A stretch of 64,000 bases of DNA from NCBI GenBank assembly GCA_040754075.1, contig JBFMDH010000030.1:32165-96164 (forward strand), in the 5' to 3' direction. Under the pieces are notes generated by a model, which worked only from the letters and a program-made list of their open reading frames with translations, was not told the origin of the DNA and did not search any database. Position numbers and translations under genes: made by a program. This DNA is from Acidobacteriota bacterium (GTDB taxonomy: Bacteria > Acidobacteriota > Blastocatellia > UBA7656). This document shows positions 1 through 9,100 of the stretch, piece by piece (position 1 is the stretch's first letter; each line of letters begins with the position of its first letter).

Positions 1-1
1 C

Positions 2-748
2 TTGTGGTTGATGGCGACGCTTACGGATGCCCAACGCTTGAATGATTTTCAAACTGCCCTCAATGAATTTCCCGAAGAAGTTTTCGGCGCGCAACAGGAT
101 TATCTCGCAGGAACGATTGCGAAATGGGATAAAGACTTGTTGCAACATCGCGTCACCGGTGTTGCAGCCAATGATTGTCATCACAATCAGATTTTTACCG
201 TGACCTGCCTCGATGAAAACACCGTTGAAATCGGTTACATCGGTTCGCGTCGGGAAACCCGCAAAATCACCAAAGAGCAAGCGCCTGGCATCAGCGAACT
301 CACACGCGGCAGAAAAGCCGGTGAACTGATTGCCAAACTTGACCTCGACATTTACGACCGCAGTTTGAATTATGTGAACACGCATATTCTCACCAATCGG
401 TTGGATGAGCCGTCGGTGCGCGAAGCCCTGCAACAGGGGCACGCTTATGTTGCGCACAACTGGTTATGCGAGGCGACAGGCTTTGCGTTTATTGCCGAAG
501 CCAGGGGTAAACGAGTCGCCGTGATGGGCGACGAAGTGAAACTGGTTGATCGGTTGAAACTCAGAGTTGAAACGCCTGTGACCTGTTCATTAAAACTGAT
601 TCGTAATGGCGAAGTGATTGAGACATTACAAAGCGATAAACTGGAATTGGCGTTAAAAGAAGCGGGCGTTTATCGCGTCGAAGCGTGGTTGACGTTTGAT
701 GGGGAAGCGCGACCGTGGATTTATAGCAACCCGATTTATGTCAGATAA
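2..748 (+). CDS. PHP-family metal-dependent phosphoesterase, C-terminal part (5' end outside window)
   Basis: The frame is open from the window edge to a TAA at 746-748, so only the C-terminal part of about 248 residues is seen. A segment reading AANDCHHNQ fits one of the metal-binding Asp/His motifs of PHP-superfamily phosphoesterases (CehA/histidinol-phosphatase type). After it comes an all-beta tail ending in IYSNPIYVR, typical of the end of these proteins, where a beta-sandwich follows the catalytic barrel. The substrate cannot be read from the sequence. The TTG at position 2 is not claimed as the true start. A LOG-like gene follows 15 bp downstream on the same strand, so the two are probably co-transcribed. 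Family assignment is moderately sure because the main catalytic half lies outside the window. Confidence 0.6.
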   Translation: MWLMATLTDAQRLNDFQTALNEFPEEVFGAQQDYLAGTIAKWDKDLLQHRVTGVAANDCHHNQIFTVTCLDENTVEIGYIGSRRETRKITKEQAPGISELTRGRKAGELIAKLDLDIYDRSLNYVNTHILTNRLDEPSVREALQQGHAYVAHNWLCEATGFAFIAEARGKRVAVMGDEVKLVDRLKLRVETPVTCSLKLIRNGEVIETLQSDKLELALKEAGVYRVEAWLTFDGEARPWIYSNPIYVR

Positions 749-763
749 CCTTGGTGAACCCTT

Positions 764-1285
764 ATGCGTAATTTTATTGTCGGGGTGATGGGCGCAGGCG
801 AAGACGCCAGCAGAGAAGAGTTGCAGATGGCTTTCCGCTTGGGTGAGTTGATTGCCAGACAAGGATGGGTGTTACTCACCGGAGGTCGCAACGCCGGGGT
901 GATGCACGCAGCCAGTCGCGGCGCAAAATCTATCGCAGGCAGTTTAACCATTGGCATTCTGCCTGACCGAAAATCTGAAATCTCGAAATATGTCGATGTC
1001 GCCATCATCACAGACATTGGGCAGGCGCGCAACAATATCAATGTGCTGTCAAGCGATGTCGTGGTGGCTTGCGGGGCGCGCGGCGCAGGAACGATTTCGG
1101 AAATCGCCCTGGCAATTAAAAATCACAAACCGGTGATTGTGATGAATGCAGATGCAGTGAGTCGAAAATTTTTCGAGCGATTAAATTACAGGGAGTTGTT
1201 TTTTGTGAGCGAAGCAGATGAGGCGCTCAAACTGATTTGTAAGAAGTTGGTAAAATCAAAACCGAGAAAGCGGATTGCGAACTGA
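764..1285 (+). CDS. TIGR00725/LOG-like Rossmann-fold protein
   Basis: This 173-residue protein has the layout of the lysine-decarboxylase-like (LOG) superfamily. An N-terminal beta strand (IVGVMGAGE) is followed by TGGRNAGVMHAASRGAKS near residues 39-56, which matches the nucleotide-binding G-G-x-x-G-V-M pattern. A second glycine-rich segment, CGARGAGTISEIALAI, lies near residues 106-121 where classical LOG proteins have PGGxGTxxE. The glutamate is kept but the first glycines differ, as in the TIGR00725 subgroup. LOG enzymes release cytokinin-type bases from nucleotides, but TIGR00725 members have no settled function, so no reaction is assigned. The ATG at 764 is the first start after the upstream stop. 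The gene converges on the minus-strand gene at 1314 and shares a hairpin with it. Confidence 0.8.
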   Translation: MRNFIVGVMGAGEDASREELQMAFRLGELIARQGWVLLTGGRNAGVMHAASRGAKSIAGSLTIGILPDRKSEISKYVDVAIITDIGQARNNINVLSSDVVVACGARGAGTISEIALAIKNHKPVIVMNADAVSRKFFERLNYRELFFVSEADEALKLICKKLVKSKPRKRIAN

Positions 1286-1308
1286 ATCAATAAATTCGCA
1301 ATCCGCTT
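1268..1308. terminator. Hairpin between convergent genes
   Basis: A perfect 14-bp inverted repeat (AAGCGGATTGCGAA at 1268-1281, its complement at 1295-1308) with a 13-nt loop spans the stop codon of the LOG-like gene and the gap to the convergent gene ending at 1314. The T-rich run after it is weak on both strands, so bidirectional termination is an inference from position and symmetry. Confidence 0.55.
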
Positions 1309-1313
1309 GATGC

Positions 1314-1775
1314 TTAATATTTAATGCGCGGCAAATTGTAAACCCCTGCGAGGGTATTTAAATCGGCGCGAACCTTAGCCCACAGTTTATGAACCTTGCT
1401 GCCAAACACCGGTTTACTACAGATTCTTCCCACTTCATCGGCTTCGCGTAAAACTTCTGCAACTTTTTGACGCGATTCAATCCAACGGTCTCGACGGTCA
1501 AAATCGTCGCGCAAATCATCAAGGGCTTTTTCCAAATCCTTGACCTGTTCATTCCAGTTATCTTCACGATTGCTGCCGTCGAGAATGCTGCGGTCAAGCG
1601 ATTTATCAACCGTATCTTTCAATTTATCGCTGTTGGTTTCAACGCGCTTAATAATATTGTCAACTTGACTTTTGGTGTAATAACGACCTCGCGCGGTTCC
1701 TTGTCCGAAGGCGCTCGTCAGTAACAACGTGACGGTTGCCAGAGTGACTAAAATAGAAATGGTTTTTCCTCTCAT
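1314..1775 (-). CDS. Small secreted coiled-coil protein of unknown function
   Basis: This 153-residue protein starts with a clear Sec signal peptide: MRGK, then a hydrophobic stretch ISILVTLATVTLLLTSAFG, with likely cleavage near residues 24-26. The mature part is highly charged and helical. Residues about 35-110 alternate Lys/Glu/Asp/Arg with spaced hydrophobics and probably form a coiled coil (for example KDLEKALDDLRDDFDRRDRW). The tail after it contains a single Cys. An AGGAG ribosome site lies 6 bp before the ATG. I do not recognise a named family and propose only a periplasmic or exported structural protein. It is convergent with the LOG-like gene and 157 bp from the next minus-strand gene, so it may have its own promoter. 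Confidence 0.7.
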   Translation of the reverse strand: MRGKTISILVTLATVTLLLTSAFGQGTARGRYYTKSQVDNIIKRVETNSDKLKDTVDKSLDRSILDGSNREDNWNEQVKDLEKALDDLRDDFDRRDRWIESRQKVAEVLREADEVGRICSKPVFGSKVHKLWAKVRADLNTLAGVYNLPRIKY

Positions 1776-1932
1776 CTTTTTCTCCTATCCTAAATTCTTA
1801 TTCAAAAAATTCTCCTCATCGGAGCAAACTATCATTTAACGCTTCGCACGTTTTGCTAACGTGTCGAGGCATTCAGGCAATAAGACTGGGGATGACGGAT
1901 TTTGGTCTTCTTTTATTTGAAAAATTTTTTTA

Positions 1933-3150
1933 TCACAAGTTCCATTGCTTATCAACGAACTGTAAGCAGAGGCGTTCGAGTTTGTCGCTACCGAAAAAAC
2001 GGTTGCGAATCACCGCGAGACTATTGAAGTTATGAGTCGGGCTGATGACTTTGACGACTTCGAGTTCAGGGGGGACGGCTTGTAAACAGACGCGCATGCC
2101 GCCGGCGCTGATATTTTCGGTGAGTCCTTTTTCTTCGCCGATGGTGTGCATCATTTGATTGAGGTATTCAATGGTGACGGTTTCTTTCAGAGCTTTGCGC
2201 GGTTCGCGTCGTCGATCCTGTCCTTGCCAGGATTCGGTGCGATAGACACTGGCGGGTTTTTCGTGGTAGCCGTTGGGCGGCGCTTCCTGAAGAAATTCCA
2301 ATCCCATTTCTCGCGAACCGTTTTTCAATGGCTCAATGCGACGAACAATGGCGTAAATTTTATAACTCGGCTCGCCAAATCCATGATTTCGTAATTTGAC
2401 CGGAAACGGCATGGTCAAATGCACCACCTGACCATGTCTTAAACGACGAGTCAATCTGAGTGACACGCCACCTTTGCTGACATCAATCGTGTGGGTCATC
2501 TCCTGCCATTTCTTGCCATCTTTTCCGTAACCCGCAACGTAGGTCGGCAGGGATAGGTTGAAGCGTTGAAACCGGCGGAGTTTTTCCAATGTGCGATCTG
2601 CCACTTTTTCACTGGTCAGTTCAACCGGTTTGGTGAACATCACCTTGTTGGCGGCGCTGCGCACAATGGCTTCGGTTGCGTGAATCACCTTGGCATTCAA
2701 TTTGCCGGTTGTCCCGCGATTGACGATGACCCGTTGTTCGCGTCTGAGGTCATTGATTTTTGCGGAGGGCAGTTGAGAATTTTGAGGATTGGCTGGAGGT
2801 TTTTGCCCAAGAATTTTATCGACATTGATTGGCGCTTTGGCGTTATCGCGCAAAGCATTGTCATATTCGGTGCGTTTGCCGAAATGCATGAGCACGAAAA
2901 AAGCGGCGGAGGCTTTTTCGGTTGCGCCGCGCAATCGTTGAACCATGTCGGGCGGCATGAGGAAAGCGGTTTTGAAACGCAGCAATTTCAAAAGCTTCAT
3001 CGTGTGATAATAACCGGCTTTGATTTGTTCAGGCGTGGCAGTGCGCTCGATGCCTAATACCTGATAATGCGTAGTGGCGCGTTCGATTCGTTCAATTAGC
3101 CTTTCCAGTTCCAGATAGTAAGCGCTAATTTGATTCGCCGAATAATTCAT
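1933..3150 (-). CDS. J-domain-like / tandem PilZ domain protein
   Basis: This 405-residue cytoplasmic protein has three parts. Residues about 20-95 resemble a degenerate DnaJ J domain (HYQVLGIERTATPEQIKAGY, then a Y-D-N-A-L end), but the HPD tripeptide needed to stimulate DnaK is absent. Two PilZ domains follow, each with the c-di-GMP signature: the first has an Arg-rich RRFQRF start and DVSKGGVSL, the second has RRREPRKAL and NISAGGMRV. PilZ domains bind cyclic-di-GMP, so this is probably a second-messenger receptor; its target is unknown. The start was placed at 3150 rather than the longer 3249 because AGGAGG lies 6 bp upstream of this ATG and the extra 33 residues look non-coding. No membrane segment is seen. 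Confidence 0.8.
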   Translation of the reverse strand: MNYSANQISAYYLELERLIERIERATTHYQVLGIERTATPEQIKAGYYHTMKLLKLLRFKTAFLMPPDMVQRLRGATEKASAAFFVLMHFGKRTEYDNALRDNAKAPINVDKILGQKPPANPQNSQLPSAKINDLRREQRVIVNRGTTGKLNAKVIHATEAIVRSAANKVMFTKPVELTSEKVADRTLEKLRRFQRFNLSLPTYVAGYGKDGKKWQEMTHTIDVSKGGVSLRLTRRLRHGQVVHLTMPFPVKLRNHGFGEPSYKIYAIVRRIEPLKNGSREMGLEFLQEAPPNGYHEKPASVYRTESWQGQDRRREPRKALKETVTIEYLNQMMHTIGEEKGLTENISAGGMRVCLQAVPPELEVVKVISPTHNFNSLAVIRNRFFGSDKLERLCLQFVDKQWNL

Positions 3151-3529
3151 TGTCGCTGCCTCCTGAAAATTTAATTCACACATTAATCGGTTGCCGCGTA
3201 TTTTTGACTGGCTGTGATACCCCAAACCCCGCAACGGGCGCACCACCACAAAAGGGTAAGGGTAAATTTATTGAGCAATTTTTATTCCGGTGTCAGGTTT
3301 GAAAAAAAATGGCGATTTCAGATGATGAGCTTCCCTGAATCGGTAAATGGTCGTTGTTAAACCTTGAGGTTCAAGGCATCGGTTAGCGCGGGCGACTTGC
3401 AAAAATTGTCACAGCGGTTAGGAAAAGTTACTGGAAAAGCAGTTTTCTTTTTTGATTCATCGGGCTTTCATCTTGTGCGAGTAAGGGCTGAGTGTATAAT
3501 CAGATTCAGGACGTTAAAGGTTAAACACG
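3151..3529. other. Divergent intergenic region
   Basis: This 379-bp gap separates the minus-strand PilZ gene from the plus-strand kinase. It holds the AGGAGG ribosome site of the PilZ gene near its left end and a candidate kinase promoter at its right end. The frame at 3364-3579 has no ribosome site and no family features, and I see no RNA gene or repeat. Confidence 0.6.
3473..3500 (+). promoter_or_regulatory. Candidate sigma-70-type promoter of the kinase gene
   Basis: TTGTGC at 3473-3478 and a perfect TATAAT at 3495-3500 are separated by 16 bp. The -10 box lies 29 bp before the kinase ATG, leaving a short leader that contains AAAGG. The -35 box is weak. Confidence 0.5.
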
Positions 3530-6016
3530 ATGGTTGGAAGAACCATACTGCACTACAAAATATTGAAAGAGATTGGTAAAGGTGGCATGGGGATTGTTTA
3601 TAAAGCCACAGATACCAAACTGCATCGCGCGGTCGCCATCAAAGCCTTAGCCACTGAACTGGTCGGCGATGAAAAAGCCCGCACCCGTTTTTTAAGAGAA
3701 GCGCGCGCCGCTTCTTCAATCGACCATCCCAACATTTGCACGGTTTATGAAATCAACGAAGTCGATAACCTTCTCTTTTTCGTGATGCCTTATATCGAGG
3801 GGCAGAATTTGAAAAAGTATATCAACGGTCGCCCATTGCCGGTCGAACAGGCGCTCGAATTCGCTTTGCAAATCACCGACGCGCTTGCCGAAGCGCATCA
3901 CAAAAATGTCCTGCACCGCGACATCAAATCCGCCAATGTGATGATTAATGAACGCGGACAGATCAAAATTCTCGATTTCGGATTGGCGAAACTGACGAAA
4001 ACTTCAAGCGACGAATCGCTCATCGTCAATGAACTCACGCAACTCGGAAAACCGTTCGGCACGGCAAGTTATATGTCGCCGGAACAGGCGCGCGGGGAAG
4101 CCGCTGATGCGCGCAGCGATATTTTCAGTCTCGGTATTGTGATTTATGAAATGCTCGCCGGACGATTGCCGTTTCGCGGGAAAACTTCTGTGGATGTGAT
4201 GCACGCGGTTTTGCATACCGAACCTGACGCGCTTGAAAATGTCCCTTTGCGGTTTCAGAACATCATCCTGAAAGCCCTGGCAAAAGATAAAACGGCGCGT
4301 TACCAAACGGCTGATGCCATGCTTGATGAATTGCGCGCCTTTGCCCGCAGTTTCCATTCACAACAAAGCGGCGGAGGAGCACCATTCAGTTCGGCTTATC
4401 GCGCTTCAACCCGCCCGCAAAAAGAGACGGGGCTTGCCGGTCGCCTTGCCGGTTGGATGCAAAAGGCTTTCGGCAAATCGCAACCGGCAGTCGATGATTT
4501 GCAAGATACCGGCACGCCGACGACCGATTCATCACCGTCCAAAATTGAATCCACTCCGCCATCGGATGCGACAACCACCTGGAAGTCGCGCGATAAAAAA
4601 GCTCTGGCGATTTTGCCGTTTAAAAATTTATCGGGAAATTCTGCCGATGAATTTTACAGTTTCAGCCTTGCCGATTGTGTGATAACTGAACTGGCACAAC
4701 TGCGCGATTTGATTGTTCGTCCGTCATCATACATTGCGCAATTTCAAGGCAAAGAGATTGACCCGCGCGCCATTGGCAATCAACTGACGGTTGATGCGGT
4801 ACTCGTCAGCGGTTATATCAAAGCGGGCGACCGTTTTCGGGTGACGCCGCAATTGATTGATGTGGCGTCGGGCGATATTTTGTGGAGCGAAAAGATTGAT
4901 GTCGATGCAAAAGACATCATCACTTTGCAGGACACGATTTCACAGTTGATTGTCGAAGGCTTGCGGGTGCGCACGACCTCTAAAGAGCAAGCCAAACTCG
5001 CGAAGAAATCGCCGACCGAAAATCCGCAGGCTTATGAAAATTATTTGAAAGCCCGCACCGTGCTTTACAAATTCCTCACCCAGACCCTCAACGTGCAAGA
5101 CCTCGAAGAAGCGATTGAGTTATTTGAAAGCGCCCTGGATATGGATGGCGATTTTGCGCTGGCGCATAGCGGTTTGGGGCTTTGCTATTTGAACTATGTT
5201 TTGAAAGGCATCGGCGGCGTCGAATATTACACGCGGGCGAAAGCGGCTTTTGAAGTGGCTCTGGCATTAGACCCCAATCTCATCGAATCCTGTGTGCGAA
5301 TGGTTTACATCGATTTGCTTGAAGGGCGTTCGCAACAAGCCAGAGCGGAGATTCGCCGGTTGCTGAAAAAAGCGCCCAATGAACCGTCTGTGCATTCGGC
5401 GGCGGCATATGTCTATCGGTTGTCTGGGCAATATGAAAAAGCGTTGGAGCAGTGGGCAGCCTATTTGAAAATCAGCCCGACCGACATCGTTTTCGCAAGC
5501 TATAACCGTGCCCGCATCTATGTCTATCAACGCGACTGGGCAAAAGCGAAAAGCGAAATCGCTATGGGGCTAGCCATTGAACCGAACCATCCGAATTTAA
5601 AAATACAAAGCGGGGTGATCGCTTATTTTGAAGGGCAAATCGATAAAGCGACACAGATTATGGAAGCGGTATTGGCGAAAAATCCTGAACTCCATTCTCA
5701 CAAATTACATCTGGCGGCAGCTTATCTTGCCAGAGGTGAACGTGACCGGGCTTTTGAATTGATTGATGAAAAGGTTGAAGCGACCGCCTACGCCGATCAG
5801 GATAATGCTTATCGGCTGGCATCCGTGTATGCGCTTGATAAGCAGGAAGACAAGGCGATTGAATGGCTATTGCGTGCCATTGAAATGGGCAATGAAAATT
5901 TCAGGTGGTTTGCGGTTGACCCGAGATGGGAGGCGTTAAGAGCCAGCCCGGGTTATCAGGAATTCTGGGAAAATCTGAAGGCTCGCCGCGAAAGCCTTCA
6001 AGAACCGGAAAAATAA
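3530..6016 (+). CDS. Serine/threonine protein kinase with TolB-like and TPR regions
   Basis: This 828-residue protein begins with a complete Hanks-type kinase domain (residues about 9-275): glycine loop GKGGMGIVYKA at 16-26, catalytic Lys38 (VAIKAL), HRD at 129-131 followed by IKSANVM, DFG at 149-151, and SYMSPEQARG. A proline/serine linker follows, then a TolB/FlgO-like N-terminal domain from about residue 357 (LAILPFKNLSG), the module often found in adenylate-cyclase-type and kinase-TPR proteins. The C-terminal third is TPR repeats with alternating A/L/Y and acidic helices. No transmembrane segment separates the domains, so it is probably a cytoplasmic signalling kinase using TPRs for partner recognition. 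Its ligand and targets are unknown. All catalytic residues are present. It stands alone and ends at a strong terminator. Confidence 0.93.
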   Translation: MVGRTILHYKILKEIGKGGMGIVYKATDTKLHRAVAIKALATELVGDEKARTRFLREARAASSIDHPNICTVYEINEVDNLLFFVMPYIEGQNLKKYINGRPLPVEQALEFALQITDALAEAHHKNVLHRDIKSANVMINERGQIKILDFGLAKLTKTSSDESLIVNELTQLGKPFGTASYMSPEQARGEAADARSDIFSLGIVIYEMLAGRLPFRGKTSVDVMHAVLHTEPDALENVPLRFQNIILKALAKDKTARYQTADAMLDELRAFARSFHSQQSGGGAPFSSAYRASTRPQKETGLAGRLAGWMQKAFGKSQPAVDDLQDTGTPTTDSSPSKIESTPPSDATTTWKSRDKKALAILPFKNLSGNSADEFYSFSLADCVITELAQLRDLIVRPSSYIAQFQGKEIDPRAIGNQLTVDAVLVSGYIKAGDRFRVTPQLIDVASGDILWSEKIDVDAKDIITLQDTISQLIVEGLRVRTTSKEQAKLAKKSPTENPQAYENYLKARTVLYKFLTQTLNVQDLEEAIELFESALDMDGDFALAHSGLGLCYLNYVLKGIGGVEYYTRAKAAFEVALALDPNLIESCVRMVYIDLLEGRSQQARAEIRRLLKKAPNEPSVHSAAAYVYRLSGQYEKALEQWAAYLKISPTDIVFASYNRARIYVYQRDWAKAKSEIAMGLAIEPNHPNLKIQSGVIAYFEGQIDKATQIMEAVLAKNPELHSHKLHLAAAYLARGERDRAFELIDEKVEATAYADQDNAYRLASVYALDKQEDKAIEWLLRAIEMGNENFRWFAVDPRWEALRASPGYQEFWENLKARRESLQEPEK

Positions 6017-6061
6017 CCAATCGGGGTTTCATAAGGTGATTGGCGCAGTTATTGAGCCATT

Positions 6062-6102
6062 AAAAAAAGGCTGGATGAACGTTCATCCAGCCTTTTGGTT
6101 TT
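6062..6102. terminator. Bidirectional intrinsic terminator
   Basis: A perfect 14-bp stem (AAGGCTGGATGAAC and its complement, 6067-6094, no unpaired loop bases) is flanked by A-rich sequence on the left and CTTTTGGTTTT on the right. It lies between the convergent kinase and HYR genes and would terminate both. Confidence 0.85.
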
Positions 6103-6128
6103 ACGACTGTGTCAGTCGTGGTTGATGG

Positions 6129-9100
6129 TTATTTTTTAGGCGTTGATCCTACCGGCATAACCGGCATGCCACAAAGACAGGTGTTGTTGGTAATGTTGTC
6201 GTCACGAATCGTACAACGCAACGTCCCCGGCGGGCTTTGCAAACTGCCATTGCCCTTCTTGGTCGAGCCGTCAATCTGTAACAACACGCGACGATCCGGC
6301 GCGTTGTGCGTCAAGGTGTACACATTACCTTGTTTCTTCACGGTGCCGGTTCCCGTAAAGGTTGTGCCATCGCAGCAGAAGCGATAAGCGCCATTGGTCG
6401 TATTAAACAACGCCGAGGAATTGCAGGCGGCTGATTCATCCTGCAATGAAGCGTTGAATAACGCCACGGTGAATGTACAGGTCGCGGTGTTGCCTGCGGC
6501 ATCGGTCGCTGTGCAAGTCACCGTCGTGACGCCAACCGCGAAGGTTGACCCGGAAGGCGGTACACAAGCGGTCGTTACCCCTGGACAATTATCCGAAGCG
6601 GTTGGCGGCGGATAATTGACCACAGCAGTTGCCGCGCCCGGCGTCGGGGTGACTGCGGTCACGTTAGCCGGACAGGTGATTGACGGCGGTTGAGTGTCAT
6701 TGATGGTGACGGTGAATGAACAGGTCGCGCCGCCGCCTGTGGGCGCTGCGCCGCCGCCGGATTCAGAGCAAGTGACAGTGGTTGTGCCCACAGGGAAGAA
6801 CGACCCGGATGGCGGGGTGCAGGTCACTGTACCGCAAGAGCCGGTGGTTGTCGGTGCAGGATAGTTGACCACCGCGCCACACTGATTCGTGTCATTGCTT
6901 TGGGTGACATTTGCCGGACAAGTGAGGGTACAAGCGCCACCGGTGGTACAACAGGTGAAGCCAGCCGTGAGGGTGATGGTGTCAATACGCCAGCCGACAT
7001 CGGCAACGCTGGTGTCGGTTGCCCGACGGAAGCGAATGACGACCGGTTGCCCTTGAGACGAAGCGGGCAGATTGATGCCGGTAGTGACGTAACCGCTGGA
7101 GGTATTGGTGAAGGCTTGCCGACCGGCAATCGGGCTGGAGAAGTTGACACTGATGGTGCCATTGTAACCCTGAGTGCCGCCGACGAACGAACCGCCTGCC
7201 GTGATGATGTCGGTGAATGCCCCGCCGTTGATGGAGATTTCGACAACCCCGCCATCAAAGGTGTTTTCCATATCGAAATTGTTACGGAAGGTCAACACCG
7301 CAGGACCCGCCGGGAGATTGAGGGTCGGCGTATCGAGCCATTCATCCGAAATATTATTCGGATCATTGGTGAAGGCGCTGTTGGGTGCGGTATCAGCGGT
7401 AGCGGCTTGGGTAGCCCAGGGGTTGGAGTTACCGGCGACGTCTTGGTTTTCGGTAGCGACCCAGCCAGCCGGAAGGGCAGGAGCGGTGACGCCATCGAAG
7501 TTTTCAGACAAGGCAGTGTTCAAGACACCGAGCGTGAACGTATAGGTGACGGTGCCAAGGTTAGTTGCGCCATCAGACAAATCCAGAGTAGCGGTGAGGG
7601 TGCCGCCGCAAGTGCCCGATGCCGTGAAGGTGAAGTTGCGGCAGACCGCAGGACCACCGGCAACCACAACTCCGTAATTTTGCGGAGCGCCCGCGCCGGT
7701 CACGCCACCCGTGTTTTGCAGGGTGCCAACCAGATTCGTCGTATCCAATCCGCCCGTGTTCTGCACACAGAGGCTGACGGTAACGTTTTCACCTGGGTCA
7801 ATGGCGCCATTTGCCGGGGTACATCCTTCGGTTACGATGGTTGCGCCAGCACTGGTGATGATAGCTGATGGTGCCAGGCAGCAATTGACGGTTGCCGTCC
7901 CGCCGGCTGTAACCGTTACCATTTGGGTGCAGGTGCTAAAGCCGCCGGGTGCCGTTACGGTGATCGTGTAGGTTCCCGGTGAAACTGTCATGGAAGCCGT
8001 CCCGCCAGCACTCGTCTGTCTGAAAAACCCATCAGCCGTGGTGGCAACCGCACCGGCAATCGGATTACCGCTAACGCAGTTGGTTACGTTGATATTAATC
8101 GTGCCACGCGGCGCAGTCACACAAGTCGGATTGACTTTGAAACTGAAGGCGCGGGTATTCCAGTCAAAAGTTGCGGTTGGGGAATCAACATATTCAAACG
8201 CTCCCCAGAAAGTGCATTCATCGGATGGGTCAACAAACAATGAACTGTAATCGCCCCAGCGATTCGAGGTTGCGGTTTGTACCCCTCTGGTGACGGCTGA
8301 AAACGCATCTATTTCACCTTGCGGCAACGTGTTTGCAGGGTCGCCAGCCAACCGTCCGGTGTAAATCGCTGTGGGATTCAGCGCCGGGCTGGTGCCGCTG
8401 GCGTTAGCTGCGAGTGCGATATTGCCTTCGCCGTCTTGAGCCACAGACGCCATCCACAAGTCGCGACCGGTGCCGCTACCTGAACCCGGCGCATAAGTCG
8501 CTTCCTGGTTGATGGTCAACGCGCCGGTTCCGGCATTGCGCCGCAATTCCATCCAGCGAATGCCTGCCTGATAAGTGGCTGAACTGGTTGGAGTGACGCC
8601 GCTGACGTTGACCGACCAGTTGAATACGTAAGATTGCACGCCGCCCGACAACACGCGGAAGTTCAAGGCGTGCATGAGGCGGTCAGCAATGGAATCCAGC
8701 CCTTCGCCGCCTGCCGGTTGAGCGATGTCGGCGCGCCCCGATGGATTACGGGCATCAAACGCCGCCACTGGAATATCCGACAGTTGAGTTAATGTCGAAG
8801 ATGCCGGAGTCGTGTAATTCGGGCGAAACTCGAAGACGCGAATCAAATCGGTGGCGGCACCGAACTCGTCGGCGTCAAACTCGATGAACAGGTTTGGCGT
8901 ATTGACCGGCGGTGCGGTGAAGCCCTGTAGGTTGGTCGGCAACATGCCGCCTTCGGTATTTGGCAAGTTGAAGCCGATGATCTTCGCCGTCGGGTCGCCA
9001 ACCAGCATCTTGGCGCGCTCGAAGACGTAGCATCCGGCACCGAGGAAAGCCGTGCCTGAAGTGTTGAAATCGTTGCTCGCCATGTAATAGCCGTCGGGCC

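Noticed and set aside
6900..7868. 322-codon open frame on the plus strand
   Set aside because: It is antisense to the HYR gene, Gly/Arg-rich as expected from reversed Ala/Pro/Thr codons, with no recognisable domain.
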